In this document: piece by piece, positions 1 to 8,499 of the stretch | Layout: every line of letters starts with the position of its first letter | Position numbering within the stretch: position 1 is the stretch's first letter | Source: Thermoanaerobaculia bacterium | Lineage (GTDB): Bacteria > Acidobacteriota > Thermoanaerobaculia > Multivoradales > JAHZIX01 | Assembly: GCA_027069135.1 (NCBI GenBank) | Contig: JALXFE010000599.1 | Span: 1 to 35,396, forward strand | Direction of reading: 5' to 3' | DNA: 35,396 nt | Translations under genes and position numbers: made by a program | The notes under the pieces: model-generated | Told to the model about the DNA's origin: nothing | What the model saw: the letters and a program-made list of their open reading frames with translations, nothing else | Database searches by the model: none

Positions 1-319
1 CGATATAGCTAGGATGGTTGTGGCTCTCCATCTTGAAGACCGCGACCCAACCATGGCCGACATCGACGACGCCAGCATTCTCACCGGGGCCCTGAAGAAC
101 CCGGGGTCCTTCCGAAGGAAACTCCCGTAAATAGATCTTCGACGATTTATAGGAGCAGTGTTCCGACCACAGGGCGGAGGTGATTCCCAACTCCGTGAAG
201 GTCGGGTTGCGCCCCATCAGCGATCGCAGCCGGTCGAATTCTTCACTGGAGAGGCCATGGGCCTGGGCCAGCTCCAGATCGACCCTCGGCTCTTCGCGAG
301 CGACAGCAGAATCGCTCAA
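1..319 (-). CDS. purL: Phosphoribosylformylglycinamidine synthase, large subunit PurL (N-terminal part, cut by window edge)
   Basis: PurL is the synthetase subunit of FGAM synthase. It uses ATP and ammonia delivered by PurQ to convert FGAR to FGAM in purine synthesis. About 106 residues are visible. They contain the family's N-terminal hallmarks: [10 protein letters not shown], the [10 protein letters not shown] motif, [13 protein letters not shown] and [10 protein letters not shown]. There is no suitable ATG. The likely start is TTG at 319-317, which overlaps the purQ stop codon (TTGA overlap) and gives a normal N-terminus. The overlap implies translational coupling to purQ. The gene runs off the left edge, so its C-terminal part is not seen. 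Identity is secure; the TTG start is inferred. Confidence 0.93.
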   Translation of the reverse strand, partial: MSDSAVAREEPRVDLELAQAHGLSSEEFDRLRSLMGRNPTFTELGITSALWSEHCSYKSSKIYLREFPSEGPRVLQGPGENAGVVDVGHGWVAVFKMESHNHPSYI

Positions 320-1029
320 GAGGCCACCCCCTGGAGCTCCGCCGCACATGCTTCTACCAGTCCGGAGAAGAGGGCTAACCCGTCCGTATTCCCCAAGATC
401 TCCTCGGCGCAGCGCTCCGGATGCGGCATCATCCCCAGAATGTTGCCTCGGTCGTTGGCAATCCCGGCGATATCCCGCGCGGATCCGTTGGGATTGGCTT
501 GGCAGGCCGGCTGCCCTTCGGCGTCACAGTAGCGAAACACCACTCGGCCCTGGGCCTCCAGGTCGTCCAGGACCTCCTCCGGCGCCTGGAAATTCCCCTC
601 CATATGCGCGATAGGCACCCGAATGACCTGACGGGAACGGTAGGCGCTGGTAAAGGGGAGGTCTGTCGTTTCGACCCGGAGAAAGACATCCCGGCACTCG
701 AATCGCAGACTCTGGTTGTGTACCAAAGCGCCCGGGAGAAGGCCTGCCTCGAGAAGGATCTGGAATCCGTTGCAGACCCCCAGGACGAGCCCTCCGGCTT
801 CGCCGTGGCGGCGAACAGCCCCCATGATCGAGGACAAAGAGGCTAGCGCTCCGCTCCGCAGGTAGTCCCCGTAGGAGAAGCCTCCGGGCAAGACCACCAG
901 ATCGCACCCCCGGATGTCCTGGTCCTGGTGCCAGAGGAACACCACATCCTGCCCCAACACATGTTTCAGCACGTGGTAGATGTCGTGGTCACAGTTGCTT
1001 CCCGGGAAGACGACGACGCCACATTTCAT
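316..1029 (-). CDS. purQ: Phosphoribosylformylglycinamidine synthase, glutaminase subunit PurQ
   Basis: PurQ is a class I glutamine amidotransferase that makes ammonia for PurL, with PurS as bridging subunit. The 237-residue product starts [16 protein letters not shown], as PurQ proteins do. It has the nucleophile elbow GVCNGFQIL with the catalytic Cys, the oxyanion-region motif [13 protein letters not shown], and the C-terminal HPE in [10 protein letters not shown]. Length is normal for a stand-alone PurQ. The ATG at 1029 overlaps the purS stop (ATGA). A longer frame extends upstream into purS but adds no conserved sequence, so the inner start was chosen. Confidence 0.96.
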   Translation of the reverse strand: MKCGVVVFPGSNCDHDIYHVLKHVLGQDVVFLWHQDQDIRGCDLVVLPGGFSYGDYLRSGALASLSSIMGAVRRHGEAGGLVLGVCNGFQILLEAGLLPGALVHNQSLRFECRDVFLRVETTDLPFTSAYRSRQVIRVPIAHMEGNFQAPEEVLDDLEAQGRVVFRYCDAEGQPACQANPNGSARDIAGIANDRGNILGMMPHPERCAEEILGNTDGLALFSGLVEACAAELQGVAS

Positions 1030-1280
1030 GATGCGCTCTCCGGCTCCAACTCGAGGGAGTAGTCCTCCACCACCGTGTTCGCCAGAAGTTTTTCGCACAT
1101 CCCCTTGAGCAACTCCTGAGCCTGGGCCCGATCTTCGACGTCCAACTCGAGATCGAAGCTCTTTCCCGCCCGGACCTTCCGGACGGATTCGAACCCGACC
1201 CGCTGGAGGGTCTGAAGAATCGCCTTGCCCTGGGGGTCGAGGATCTCCGGCCGTGGATACACCGTAACCCTTGCCCGCAT
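1026..1280 (-). CDS. purS: Phosphoribosylformylglycinamidine synthase subunit PurS
   Basis: PurS is the small bridging subunit that docks PurQ on PurL in the three-part FGAM synthase. The 84-residue product begins MRARVTVYPRPEILDPQG and includes the conserved stretch around LQTLQRVGFESVRKVRAGK. Its length is typical. The ATG at 1280 is preceded by an AGGAAAGG ribosome-binding site, 5 bases beyond the stop of the upstream hydrolase gene. A frame from 1322 would add 14 residues reading into that gene and is unlikely. The order purS-purQ-purL is the usual one for this type of enzyme. Confidence 0.93.
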   Translation of the reverse strand: MRARVTVYPRPEILDPQGKAILQTLQRVGFESVRKVRAGKSFDLELDVEDRAQAQELLKGMCEKLLANTVVEDYSLELEPESAS

Positions 1281-1285
1281 GTTCT

Positions 1286-2068
1286 TTAAGCCTTTCCTGG
1301 TTGTGAAGGCACCTCCAACCACGTGGTCGGCTGATGCTGTTCCGTCACGACGGTTTGTGCTTCCGCCCCGCAGGTGTCCAGGGCCTCTCCCACAGCCTCG
1401 GCAGCAAGCGCTGGAAGATTATTGGTTTGAGAGAGATGGTACAAGACCACCCACTTCAAGCGTTCGCTCACAAGCTCCGGGATGCCCTCGGCAGCCTCAC
1501 GGTTGGATAGATGTCCATGGCGCCCGGCGACGCGCTGTTTGAGGGCCCAAGGGTAGGGGCCATCCCGCAACATCGTCAGATCGTGGTTGGTCTCAAGGAT
1601 CAAGAAATCCAGATCCCGAAGGCGCCCCCAGGCCAGGCGGGTACGGCTCCCCAAATCCGCAGCCAAACCCAGGCGCCGGCCTTCGTCATCCTGAAGAACC
1701 AAGCCCACCGGTTCCCGCGCATCGTGAGGAATCGCAAAGGGCTCCACCTCGAATCCGGGCACCTCCTGCTTTTCCCCGGAGCGCAGAGCGATTCCAGGCC
1801 GCTTCAAGGGCAGATGGGATAGCGTTCCCTCGGTGGCGAACACGGGAAGGCCGTAGCGACGGGAAAAAAGCTCCGCTCCGCAGACATGGTCGGAATGCTC
1901 GTGGGTCAGGACCAAGGCTTCGATGGTCGTAGGGTCTACCCGCAGAGCTCTCAAGCGCAGCTCCAGCTGGCGACAGGAGAACCCTGCATCCACCAAGATG
2001 CTGTGGCCGTCGCTTTGAACGACCACGGCATTTCCCCGGCTGCCGGAACCCAGAACGGCAATCTTCAT
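1286..2068 (-). CDS. Metallo-beta-lactamase-fold hydrolase, YycJ/WalJ type
   Basis: This 260-residue protein begins MKIAVLGSGSRGNAVVV, the signature start of YycJ/WalJ-like MBL-fold proteins. The metal-binding motif HEHSDH is at residues 56-61 (H56, H58, D60, H61), and further metal-site candidates include AADLG and HLSNREA. Members of this family are described as putative nucleases or DNA-metabolism hydrolases; the substrate here cannot be read from sequence. The ATG at 2068 with GGAAG upstream was chosen over an in-frame TTG at 2083. It lies between the class-II phosphodiesterase-like gene and purS and is probably cotranscribed with both. No signal peptide is seen, so it should be cytoplasmic. 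Confidence 0.82.
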   Translation of the reverse strand: MKIAVLGSGSRGNAVVVQSDGHSILVDAGFSCRQLELRLRALRVDPTTIEALVLTHEHSDHVCGAELFSRRYGLPVFATEGTLSHLPLKRPGIALRSGEKQEVPGFEVEPFAIPHDAREPVGLVLQDDEGRRLGLAADLGSRTRLAWGRLRDLDFLILETNHDLTMLRDGPYPWALKQRVAGRHGHLSNREAAEGIPELVSERLKWVVLYHLSQTNNLPALAAEAVGEALDTCGAEAQTVVTEQHQPTTWLEVPSQPGKA

Positions 2069-2104
2069 GTGTGCTTCCGACAAGAAAAACAGCGGCCGAG
2101 ATGG

Positions 2105-2869
2105 CTATCCGAACTCATAGGTCCGGCCTTGCTCGACAAAGCCGACCTCCGGACGCCCGAGGGATGCCACCTCTTGACGGATCTGCTCCACGTAGGGGGG
2201 CTTGAGATGGTGCAGATAAATAGGAACCTGTCGCTCCAACTTCGCGAGCTCTGAGGCCAGGGTCTGCGGTGTCAGGTGCTTTGAGATGTCCGCGACGCGC
2301 TGCATCGAATTATCGAAGCTGGTCTCGATGAAGACCGCCTTCAAATGGGGTGTCTCGTTGGCCACCTCCCAAAATCGCTGCGTGGGTCCGGTATCGCTCG
2401 ACCACAGAACCGCGGAGTCGCCCTGCTCAATCAGGAATCCAAAGGTCGGAACCACATGGTCGACGGCGATCGGGGTGAAACGAACCCCCTCGATGACCTT
2501 GGTGACCTCGGTGGCCAGCTCCTCGAAGCGCACTGAGGGGAGGAGGTGATTCGGCAGCCGGGAAAAATCCGGCCAGACTTCGTTGTTGAACAGGTACTTG
2601 CGGATCGCGTAAATGGTGGCCGCGGACGCATGGATCTCAACCGGGCGATTCGTCTGCCCGAAGACGTTCTCGATAAAGAAGGGGAGGGAATTCGTGTGAT
2701 CCATGTGGGAGTGAGTCAACACGATCGAGCGCACCTGACGCTGCTCCTGGATGGAAAGACCCTGGGTCAAGGAACCGGCGTCCAAAGCGACGGTTTCGTT
2801 GACAAGGAGGCAGGTCATGCGGCTGTGGAGACTCTCTCCGCCATCGCCGCCCAGGACTCGAATTCGCAT
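2105..2869 (-). CDS. MBL-fold protein resembling class II 3',5'-cyclic-nucleotide phosphodiesterase
   Basis: The 254-residue protein has an MBL fold. HSHMDH sits at residues 53-58, and the N-terminal strand MRIRVLGGDGGES precedes a loop with VNETVALDAG. The extended motif THSHMDHTNSLPFF and the later SSDTGPT and ETSFDN blocks resemble class II cyclic-nucleotide phosphodiesterases (yeast Pde1-like), which hydrolyse cAMP or cGMP. That activity is inferred from family resemblance only. It is the first gene of the run that continues into yycJ and purSQL. No strong ribosome-binding site precedes the ATG. A promoter candidate with a palindrome in its spacer lies at 2932-2960. Confidence 0.7.
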   Translation of the reverse strand: MRIRVLGGDGGESLHSRMTCLLVNETVALDAGSLTQGLSIQEQRQVRSIVLTHSHMDHTNSLPFFIENVFGQTNRPVEIHASAATIYAIRKYLFNNEVWPDFSRLPNHLLPSVRFEELATEVTKVIEGVRFTPIAVDHVVPTFGFLIEQGDSAVLWSSDTGPTQRFWEVANETPHLKAVFIETSFDNSMQRVADISKHLTPQTLASELAKLERQVPIYLHHLKPPYVEQIRQEVASLGRPEVGFVEQGRTYEFG

Positions 2870-2931
2870 AACGTGAGGGAAAGTCTATCGTCGAACGCCG
2901 ACTTTGGACAAGGCGGTCTTCTCTAATCTGC

Positions 2932-2960
2932 ATTTCAGTATTGCGCTCAATACAGGTCAA
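2932..2960 (-). promoter_or_regulatory. Promoter of the phosphodiesterase-yycJ-purSQL operon with operator-like palindrome in the spacer
   Basis: On the minus strand TTGACC (2960-2955) and TGAAAT (2937-2932) are 17 bases apart. They match the sigma-70 boxes at 5/6 and 4/6 positions. The spacer is filled by a perfect inverted repeat, GTATTG-CGCT-CAATAC (2938-2953). A dimeric regulator bound there would cover both boxes. Start of transcription would be near 2925, leaving a leader of about 55 bases. The repeat and boxes are seen; function is inferred. Confidence 0.5.
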
Positions 2961-3035
2961 CAGCCCCCACTACTCGGCCGCCCCCCCGTTGGAGAGGGCG
3001 GCTCGAAGAAGATTCCACCGTGCTGAAAGAAGCTG

Positions 3036-5957
3036 CTAGAACCGGTTACCGATGTAGAAATCCGTCCGGAAGCTATCCGCTGAGGTGTCGAAATCGTATT
3101 GCTTGGCAAAATCCCAGTTCAGATTCAGACCGAAGAATCGGAAGCTGAAGCCAAAACCATAGGCCGCCACCCCGTCCTCCGCTCCGATCGGCGGGGTATC
3201 CCGGTCTTCCCGCTCGAAGAAGGTGAATTCCTGCTGATCGGCGAACCAACCGCCACCGATGTCGAAGAACACCCGGGCTCGGATGCCTTGGAATGCGTAG
3301 ATCGGAGTCGCCAGCAGGTCGATGAGCGGAAAGCGATACTCAAGATTGGCAAAGAACACCCGATCGCCGATAAGCTCCCGAAAATCAAAGCCTCGCACCG
3401 AATCCAAGCCTCCGAACTGGTAGAAGCCCGGCTGGTTTCCTTCGACGGCCCCGGCGAAGAGACGCAGGGCCAGATTGCTGCGCCGAGTCACCGGGATGTA
3501 CTTACGGCCGTCCACGGAGAGGCCCGAGGTCAGCGTTCCGCTCTCGTCGAAGTCCGGCGCGTAGGAAAAATCAGCCCTCCACCGATAGCCGCTGATCGGC
3601 CCGTAGGAAGCGAAGATGGCTGCATCCCCGACGAGAGACGTCCCTACCAGCGGAAAATCGTCGCTGACATCCTGGCCACCGGCAGCGCCCAATGCACCGG
3701 TGATCGGGTCTACCGTCAACAGCTGCTGGGCGAAATCGCGGAAGATGTACGCCAGACTGAACTCCGCTCGGGTCTTCAAGCCGAAAGGATAAATCAACGA
3801 TCCCTGGACCCCCAACTGCTCGAACGCCTCGTCCCCACGTTCGGTTCTCCCCCCTCGTCGATCCTGAACCCGGTAGAAGTACTTGGTATCGAAGAGCCGC
3901 GCTTGCCACTGCCACCGGTTGCGCAAGTCCAAATAGCGCACGTCGAAATTGGACAGGCTGTTTTGGGAATCGAAGATGCCGACGATGCGGCGATCCCCCA
4001 GGTAATCGGACCATGTTAGGACCACTCGGCCCAGCAGGGTCTGGTTATCATCGATGCCGATGAAACTGTCGGCGTTCTCCAAGAAGAAACGGTAGCCACC
4101 GTATTCCTCCTTGTTGGATTCGTCCACAGCGACTTGGATGTCCGGCTCGAAGGCCGGGAGATCCCCCATGGACACCGGCTCACCGGTCACCTCGACCATC
4201 TCCGTCTCGCCGATCGGCTCGTCCGTATCGGTGACGAAGAGCTTGAAGGCACCCTTCCAATAACCGGTATACACCAGCCGCTTGTCACCATCTTCCGGAG
4301 TTAACACCGTGGGCATGAAACAGCCGGTAACGGCGTCGGTGTACTGCCTCACCTCGCCGGTCTGCAGATTCATTCCGAAAATATTGTCGGATCCCGTGCG
4401 ATCAGAAGTGAAATAGATCCAATTCCCGTCGGGGTCAAAGACCGCGTCCATTTCGGTGAATTCACCGGTCGTGATCTGGTAACGCCGAGAAGGATCCTCC
4501 GTCGAGAGCCGGAAGAGCTTCCCCTGCTCGCCAATGACGGCCGTATAGACGAGCCATTGTCCGTCCGGGGAGTAGGTCGGCGCTCCGTCATAGACGGAAT
4601 CGTCCGTCACGTTCGTCGTCTCGAGGGTTTCAAGATCCAATTCGAAGATGTCGAAGCGGCCCTGCCGACTGCCGGAGAAAGCGATGGTGCGGCCATCCGG
4701 ATTCCAGGCCGGGGAAAGTGGCTGCTCGATTTCTATATCGATGATCCGGTCGACACCCCCTTTGAGCACGTCGATGAGGATCAGGCTACGGCCTCCGTCC
4801 CGTTTGGCAAAGACCGCCAACTGATTCCCGTCCGGGGAAAAGGCGAGATCCCGCCCCATGGCCCGGCCGGAAGTGAGGAACTGACTGTTGAAATATTGAT
4901 ACTTGGTCGCCAGCCCCTTGGTCAGATTCTTGATGAATCGGCGGCGCTTGGTATCGAAGAGCACGATATCGAGATCACCTTCGACCACTCCCAGGGCCGC
5001 TACCAGATCACCGGAGGGCGACGCCACCGGAGAAATCCCCTGACTGTTGGGGGTTCCCTGGACGCGAAAGGGTCTCCCGAAATCACCGGGCTCACCGGTC
5101 TCGACCAACTTCGGCAAGTACTTCTGCCGCAGCCATTTGCGGAAATCCCGATCGAAATCCTCGCCCTCGATCTTCAAAGCCCGCAGAATCGCCCGATCCG
5201 GACGGGAGCCGATGGTATTTCGGAATTCGTAGAGAAAATCCAGCAGCCCATCCTTTCCCCAGCGCTCCTCGATGTAATCGAAGGCCGCATGTCCGAACCG
5301 GTAAGCGAAGAAGCCTCCAAAATTGGATTGAGTGATCGACGGGATGATGTCGTTGACGACGGCATCCTTGAGATACATCTCGTCCTGGGTCGTTTCGTCC
5401 TTCGCCATATAGCTGGCAAGACCTTCCATGAGCCACAGGGGGGGGCTCGCTGCGAGCCCCTTTGCCAGGCTGCCCTGAAATAGAATGTGGTACTCAAAGA
5501 TGTGGGTGAGCTCGTGGGTGATCAGCGCCAGCAGCTCCGGATCCGGCATGTCCGCGGGTAGAACCATGCGGTTGCGTACCGGCGAAGCAAAAGCCCCGAC
5601 CCCTTCCGGGATGAAGTTCAGAATGATGTTGTTCTGCTCGAAGGCTGAGTGGGTCGCGTAGAAAACCAGCGGGGTCGGCTCCTGGATCTGAAAATCGAAC
5701 TCGCGGGAGAGCCGATCGTAGGCGCTCTCAGCGAAGGAGACCAATTTCTCCAGAAGAGCCGCCTCCTCTTCGTAATAATAAATATCGAAGTGAGGGGAAT
5801 GGTAGATCTTCCATTCGAAATCCCGATATTGAACTTTGTTCTTGCCGAAATTATCTGCGTACTGGGCCTCGGCCACGCTGCCAGAGACAAGGGCCGCCAG
5901 TACCAACATCGGCACAAGAAGAGTTGGGCGGAAGGGAAAGGCTTTGGATGGAATCAA
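3036..5957 (-). CDS. Outer-membrane fusion protein: MA-like metallopeptidase, TolB-like propeller, D15/BamA-like beta-barrel
   Basis: This predicted 973-residue protein starts at a TTG (5957) four bases after GGGAGGA; an ATG at 5909 is the alternative. Residues 1-32 form a signal peptide ending AEAQ. A gluzincin-type peptidase domain follows, with HELTH at 148-152 and the third-ligand motif EGLASY near 178, so the zinc site looks intact. From about 300 to 510 there are four or more PD40/TolB-like blades (SPDGNQLAVFA, NPDGRTIAFSG, SPDGQWLVYT, DPDGNWIYFTS). The C-terminal third resembles Bac_surface_Ag (D15/Omp85-like) barrels, with the stretch FGGLDSVRGFDFRELIGD and a final aromatic RF. It probably sits in the outer membrane with the peptidase and propeller in the periplasm. 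Substrate and partners are unknown. It is last of a three-gene minus-strand run. Confidence 0.85.
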   Translation of the reverse strand: MIPSKAFPFRPTLLVPMLVLAALVSGSVAEAQYADNFGKNKVQYRDFEWKIYHSPHFDIYYYEEEAALLEKLVSFAESAYDRLSREFDFQIQEPTPLVFYATHSAFEQNNIILNFIPEGVGAFASPVRNRMVLPADMPDPELLALITHELTHIFEYHILFQGSLAKGLAASPPLWLMEGLASYMAKDETTQDEMYLKDAVVNDIIPSITQSNFGGFFAYRFGHAAFDYIEERWGKDGLLDFLYEFRNTIGSRPDRAILRALKIEGEDFDRDFRKWLRQKYLPKLVETGEPGDFGRPFRVQGTPNSQGISPVASPSGDLVAALGVVEGDLDIVLFDTKRRRFIKNLTKGLATKYQYFNSQFLTSGRAMGRDLAFSPDGNQLAVFAKRDGGRSLILIDVLKGGVDRIIDIEIEQPLSPAWNPDGRTIAFSGSRQGRFDIFELDLETLETTNVTDDSVYDGAPTYSPDGQWLVYTAVIGEQGKLFRLSTEDPSRRYQITTGEFTEMDAVFDPDGNWIYFTSDRTGSDNIFGMNLQTGEVRQYTDAVTGCFMPTVLTPEDGDKRLVYTGYWKGAFKLFVTDTDEPIGETEMVEVTGEPVSMGDLPAFEPDIQVAVDESNKEEYGGYRFFLENADSFIGIDDNQTLLGRVVLTWSDYLGDRRIVGIFDSQNSLSNFDVRYLDLRNRWQWQARLFDTKYFYRVQDRRGGRTERGDEAFEQLGVQGSLIYPFGLKTRAEFSLAYIFRDFAQQLLTVDPITGALGAAGGQDVSDDFPLVGTSLVGDAAIFASYGPISGYRWRADFSYAPDFDESGTLTSGLSVDGRKYIPVTRRSNLALRLFAGAVEGNQPGFYQFGGLDSVRGFDFRELIGDRVFFANLEYRFPLIDLLATPIYAFQGIRARVFFDIGGGWFADQQEFTFFEREDRDTPPIGAEDGVAAYGFGFSFRFFGLNLNWDFAKQYDFDTSADSFRTDFYIGNRF

Positions 5958-5988
5958 GGAGTCCTCCCGTGGGCTGTCAGGTTCCGGG

Positions 5989-6684
5989 CTAGTCTGTGAA
6001 AAGGGTGCGGCTCGCATCAACGTCTTTTTGAGTGAACAAGCCCAGGATTCGGTCTTCCAGCTTGTTGAGGTTGGCGAACATGCCCTGCAGCGGGTCCGCC
6101 TCGTCCCCTTCGTAACTCTGAAAGTCCTTGAAATTATCGCTGAACAATGGCTCGCCGGTCTTGCCATCGTAGACCTGCATGAGAATGTCGTAAGAGAAGC
6201 CTGTCTGCTCGACCAGGACTTGGCGGTAGTAGGTTTGGCCGTTGAACGGTGAAACGTAGGGCTCCGTGCGGTAGCCCGTATGATCCTGGACATCGAAGTC
6301 GAGACTGCCCGCGACCACCAGATCTGCCTGGGTTCTCTCCCCGATGACCCGCCAAAAGTCCCGCTCTTTGGCGAGTTGGTCGATATCGTAGGTCGGATAG
6401 TCGATGGGCCCCGCTTCGATGAGCTTGAGGTCCGATTCTCGCCGCATCACCTTCGTAAGGTAGCGCTCGAATTCCTTCTGGACATCGATATTCCGTCCCC
6501 CGGCGGAGGGCTCTCCTTCGCGGCTGACGACGAGAAAAGGGGCGATCGTCACCGATTCGCGCCCCTTGAGGTCGATTCGTGCACGTTGGGGAAGCTTCAG
6601 CCGGACATCCACAGTACCGGCCGCAGCAGATATCGCCACCAACGCAATACAAGCCGTGAGCGAACGCAGAACCCAATGTCGCAT
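5989..6684 (-). CDS. Secreted protein of unknown function, envelope module
   Basis: The 231-residue product has a signal peptide (MRHWVLRSLTACIALVAISAAAG), then a mixed alpha/beta domain. It includes ESVTIAPFLVVSREG, a segment on the LTKVMRRESDLKLIEAG pattern, and TQADLVVAGSLDFDVQD. The arrangement 'conserved strand, helix, then a strand reading LVVAG' recalls CsgG/TolB-N-like periplasmic lipoprotein domains, but no diagnostic motif is present and there is no lipobox. It lies 31 bases before the peptidase/propeller/barrel gene and 45 bases after the TPR lipoprotein gene, on the same strand. A periplasmic accessory role is likely. The ATG has a GGAG site 9 bases upstream. Confidence 0.7.
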   Translation of the reverse strand: MRHWVLRSLTACIALVAISAAAGTVDVRLKLPQRARIDLKGRESVTIAPFLVVSREGEPSAGGRNIDVQKEFERYLTKVMRRESDLKLIEAGPIDYPTYDIDQLAKERDFWRVIGERTQADLVVAGSLDFDVQDHTGYRTEPYVSPFNGQTYYRQVLVEQTGFSYDILMQVYDGKTGEPLFSDNFKDFQSYEGDEADPLQGMFANLNKLEDRILGLFTQKDVDASRTLFTD

Positions 6685-6729
6685 GGTCGAATCTCCAGTA
6701 TAAAAATTGACTTCAAGAAGCCATCGAGC

Positions 6730-7140
6730 TCAAGTGGCGGAATCCGGTGCCGGGGCGGTCTCATCGTCCCCTTCGCCGTCCTCGGATTCCGTCGGTTTAA
6801 AGCTCTGGTAGAACTCCACGAATCGGGTGTAGTTTGCCTTCAGGGTGCGGTCCGTGGGAGCCAGACGAAGAGCCTTGCGATAGTTTTCGAGGGCTTCCTC
6901 GAAATTGCCCGTCGCTTCGCATGCCACTGCGAGATTGTTGTAGACCTTGGGGTTGCTGGAATCCAGCCGGGCGGCCTGCCGAAACCGAAACAACGCCTCG
7001 TTCCAGAGCTGGCGCTGGGCCATGGTCACTCCGAAAGCGAGCTGAGATTCGGGGGTTTCCGTCACCACCGCGGGTGCGCTGCCGCAGGCCCCGACAAACC
7101 CGAGCCCGGAAACAAGCAGGAGAGCTGAAAGTCCTCGCAT
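6730..7140 (-). CDS. Small TPR lipoprotein
   Basis: The 136-residue product has a lipoprotein signal peptide with lipobox FVGAC (Cys at residue 19). It then has two to three tetratricopeptide repeats, clearest in NPKVYNNLAVACEATG and FEEALENYRKALRLAP. The tail is acidic (ESEDGEGDDETAP). It is first of the three-gene envelope module and divergent from dprA. TPR lipoproteins commonly act as assembly partners of outer-membrane machines, which would fit the barrel protein downstream; that is inference. A GTG at 7143 directly before the ATG has slightly better spacing from the GAGGA site and may be the true start. Confidence 0.8.
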   Translation of the reverse strand: MRGLSALLLVSGLGFVGACGSAPAVVTETPESQLAFGVTMAQRQLWNEALFRFRQAARLDSSNPKVYNNLAVACEATGNFEEALENYRKALRLAPTDRTLKANYTRFVEFYQSFKPTESEDGEGDDETAPAPDSAT

Positions 7141-7377
7141 CACTGTTCAATCCTCATTCGGCGCAGCTCTTGTGCCTCCGCGACACAAGTCCAACCCGTG
7201 AATTCTCTGGCTGTCAAAGCCCGCCGAGTATATACGAGCACAACACCCCGGCCTGGATTTCCTATTCCCGCGATCTTGCCATTTCACCCTCTTCTCGTCC
7301 CTTGTGAGCGATGGGGCCCGGAAACTCCGTCCAAGAGTAACGAGAGCCCCTCAAAAGCAGCCACAGGAGTCCCGAAA
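7141..7377. other. Divergent intergenic region between the envelope module and dprA
   Basis: The 237 bases must hold promoters for both directions. A CTTGTG/CACAAG inverted repeat (7169-7174 and 7184-7189, spacer 9) lies close to the lipoprotein gene. A TTGACA on the minus strand (7217-7212) has no convincing -10 partner. An open frame extends dprA upstream through this region but shows no conserved protein sequence. Confidence 0.35.
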
Positions 7378-8499
7378 ATGACCACCGAATCGTCCCTGAA
7401 GATCGCCTTGAACGCCAGTTGGAAACTGCATCGCGCCGCCGTCTGCCGGCTCTGCCGGAACATCGACCGCTGGACCGGACCGGCACCCCGCGGAGCACGT
7501 GCTCGAGATGAAGAGGCCCAGATCCTGGGAATTCCCGCCGACCAGTTGGAGAAAGCGCGGGCCGTCGCTGCCCAAGCATCGGTCCAGGCGGGCCAGGAGA
7601 TCGAGCGTGCCGCAGCCGCCGGAGCCCGAATCCTCACTTCCGGGGACCTCGAATACCCGAGGATGCTGAACGACCTGCAACTCCCGCCTCCCGTCCTCTA
7701 TATCGCCGGGGAGGTCCCGGAGCAACCGTCCGTAGCCATCGTCGGCTCCCGCAAATCGAGCCCTTACGGCAAGACGGCCGCCACTTTCTTTGCGCGGGGC
7801 CTGGCAGAAGCCGGAGTCACGGTCGTTTCCGGTTTTGCCCGGGGCGTCGACGCGACGGCTCATGGCGCCGCATTGGAGCCGGAGGTGGGCCGCACCGTCG
7901 CCGTCCTGGGTTGTGGACTGGACATCCCCTATCCACGGGGCCACACCGCCTTGAGAGAGGCCATCGTCCGGCAAGGCGCGATCCTCAGCGAGTTTCCCTT
8001 CGGCGCGGAGCCTCGGCGCTGGAGCTTTCCCATCCGCAATCGGGTCATCGCCGCTCTGTCCTCCGGCACGCTGGTCATCCAGGCGGGAAATCGTTCCGGC
8101 TCTTTGATCACCGCCCACCACGCGCTGGAGCTCGGACGGGAGGTGTGGGCCGTACCGGGACCGATCTTCGAGGACGGCTCCCCGGGCCCCAACAACCTGA
8201 TCCGCGACGGCGCCGGCCTGGTTCAACACCCGAGGGATATCCTGGAATTTCTTCAGCCTCCGCGCAGCCTCCCGCTCGATCTGCCTCCCGCGGTCCCGCA
8301 ACCCATCCGAGCTCTCCCGGCGGGTCTCGGCGGCAAGATTCTCAAGCGTATCCCCCCCGGCGAGAGTCGCTCCCCGGATTCCCTCGTCGAGGCTACCGGA
8401 CTCCCCATCCACAATCTCTTGGCGGAGCTTCTCAACCTCGAGCTCACCGGCTGGCTCCGCCGCCTTCCAGGCCCGGCCTACCGGAGGGTTCTCGAATGA
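7378..8499 (+). CDS. dprA: DNA-processing protein DprA/Smf
   Basis: DprA binds incoming single-stranded DNA and loads RecA during natural transformation. The 373-residue product has the Rossmann-like DprA core: GDLEYPRMLNDL, the VAIVGSRKSSPYGK nucleotide-fold motif, VSGFARGVDATAHGAAL, FPIRNRVIAALS, and SGSLITAHHALELGREVWAVPGP. A C-terminal winged-helix region follows a proline-rich linker. No N-terminal SAM domain is evident. The ATG at 7378 is 8 bases after AGGAG; an upstream in-frame start would add 60 unconserved residues. It is followed by the antitoxin remnant and trmFO. In many bacteria topA lies between dprA and trmFO; here it does not. Confidence 0.93.
   Translation: MTTESSLKIALNASWKLHRAAVCRLCRNIDRWTGPAPRGARARDEEAQILGIPADQLEKARAVAAQASVQAGQEIERAAAAGARILTSGDLEYPRMLNDLQLPPPVLYIAGEVPEQPSVAIVGSRKSSPYGKTAATFFARGLAEAGVTVVSGFARGVDATAHGAALEPEVGRTVAVLGCGLDIPYPRGHTALREAIVRQGAILSEFPFGAEPRRWSFPIRNRVIAALSSGTLVIQAGNRSGSLITAHHALELGREVWAVPGPIFEDGSPGPNNLIRDGAGLVQHPRDILEFLQPPRSLPLDLPPAVPQPIRALPAGLGGKILKRIPPGESRSPDSLVEATGLPIHNLLAELLNLELTGWLRRLPGPAYRRVLE

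Noticed and set aside
3099-5483. Long plus-strand frames opposite the outer-membrane fusion gene
   Set aside because: They run antisense to a gene with clear signal peptide, peptidase, propeller and barrel signatures.
6685-6729. Promoter (TTGAAG ... TATACT) before the secreted-protein gene
   Set aside because: The boxes are only 10 bases apart and the gene sits tightly behind the TPR lipoprotein gene, so cotranscription is more likely.
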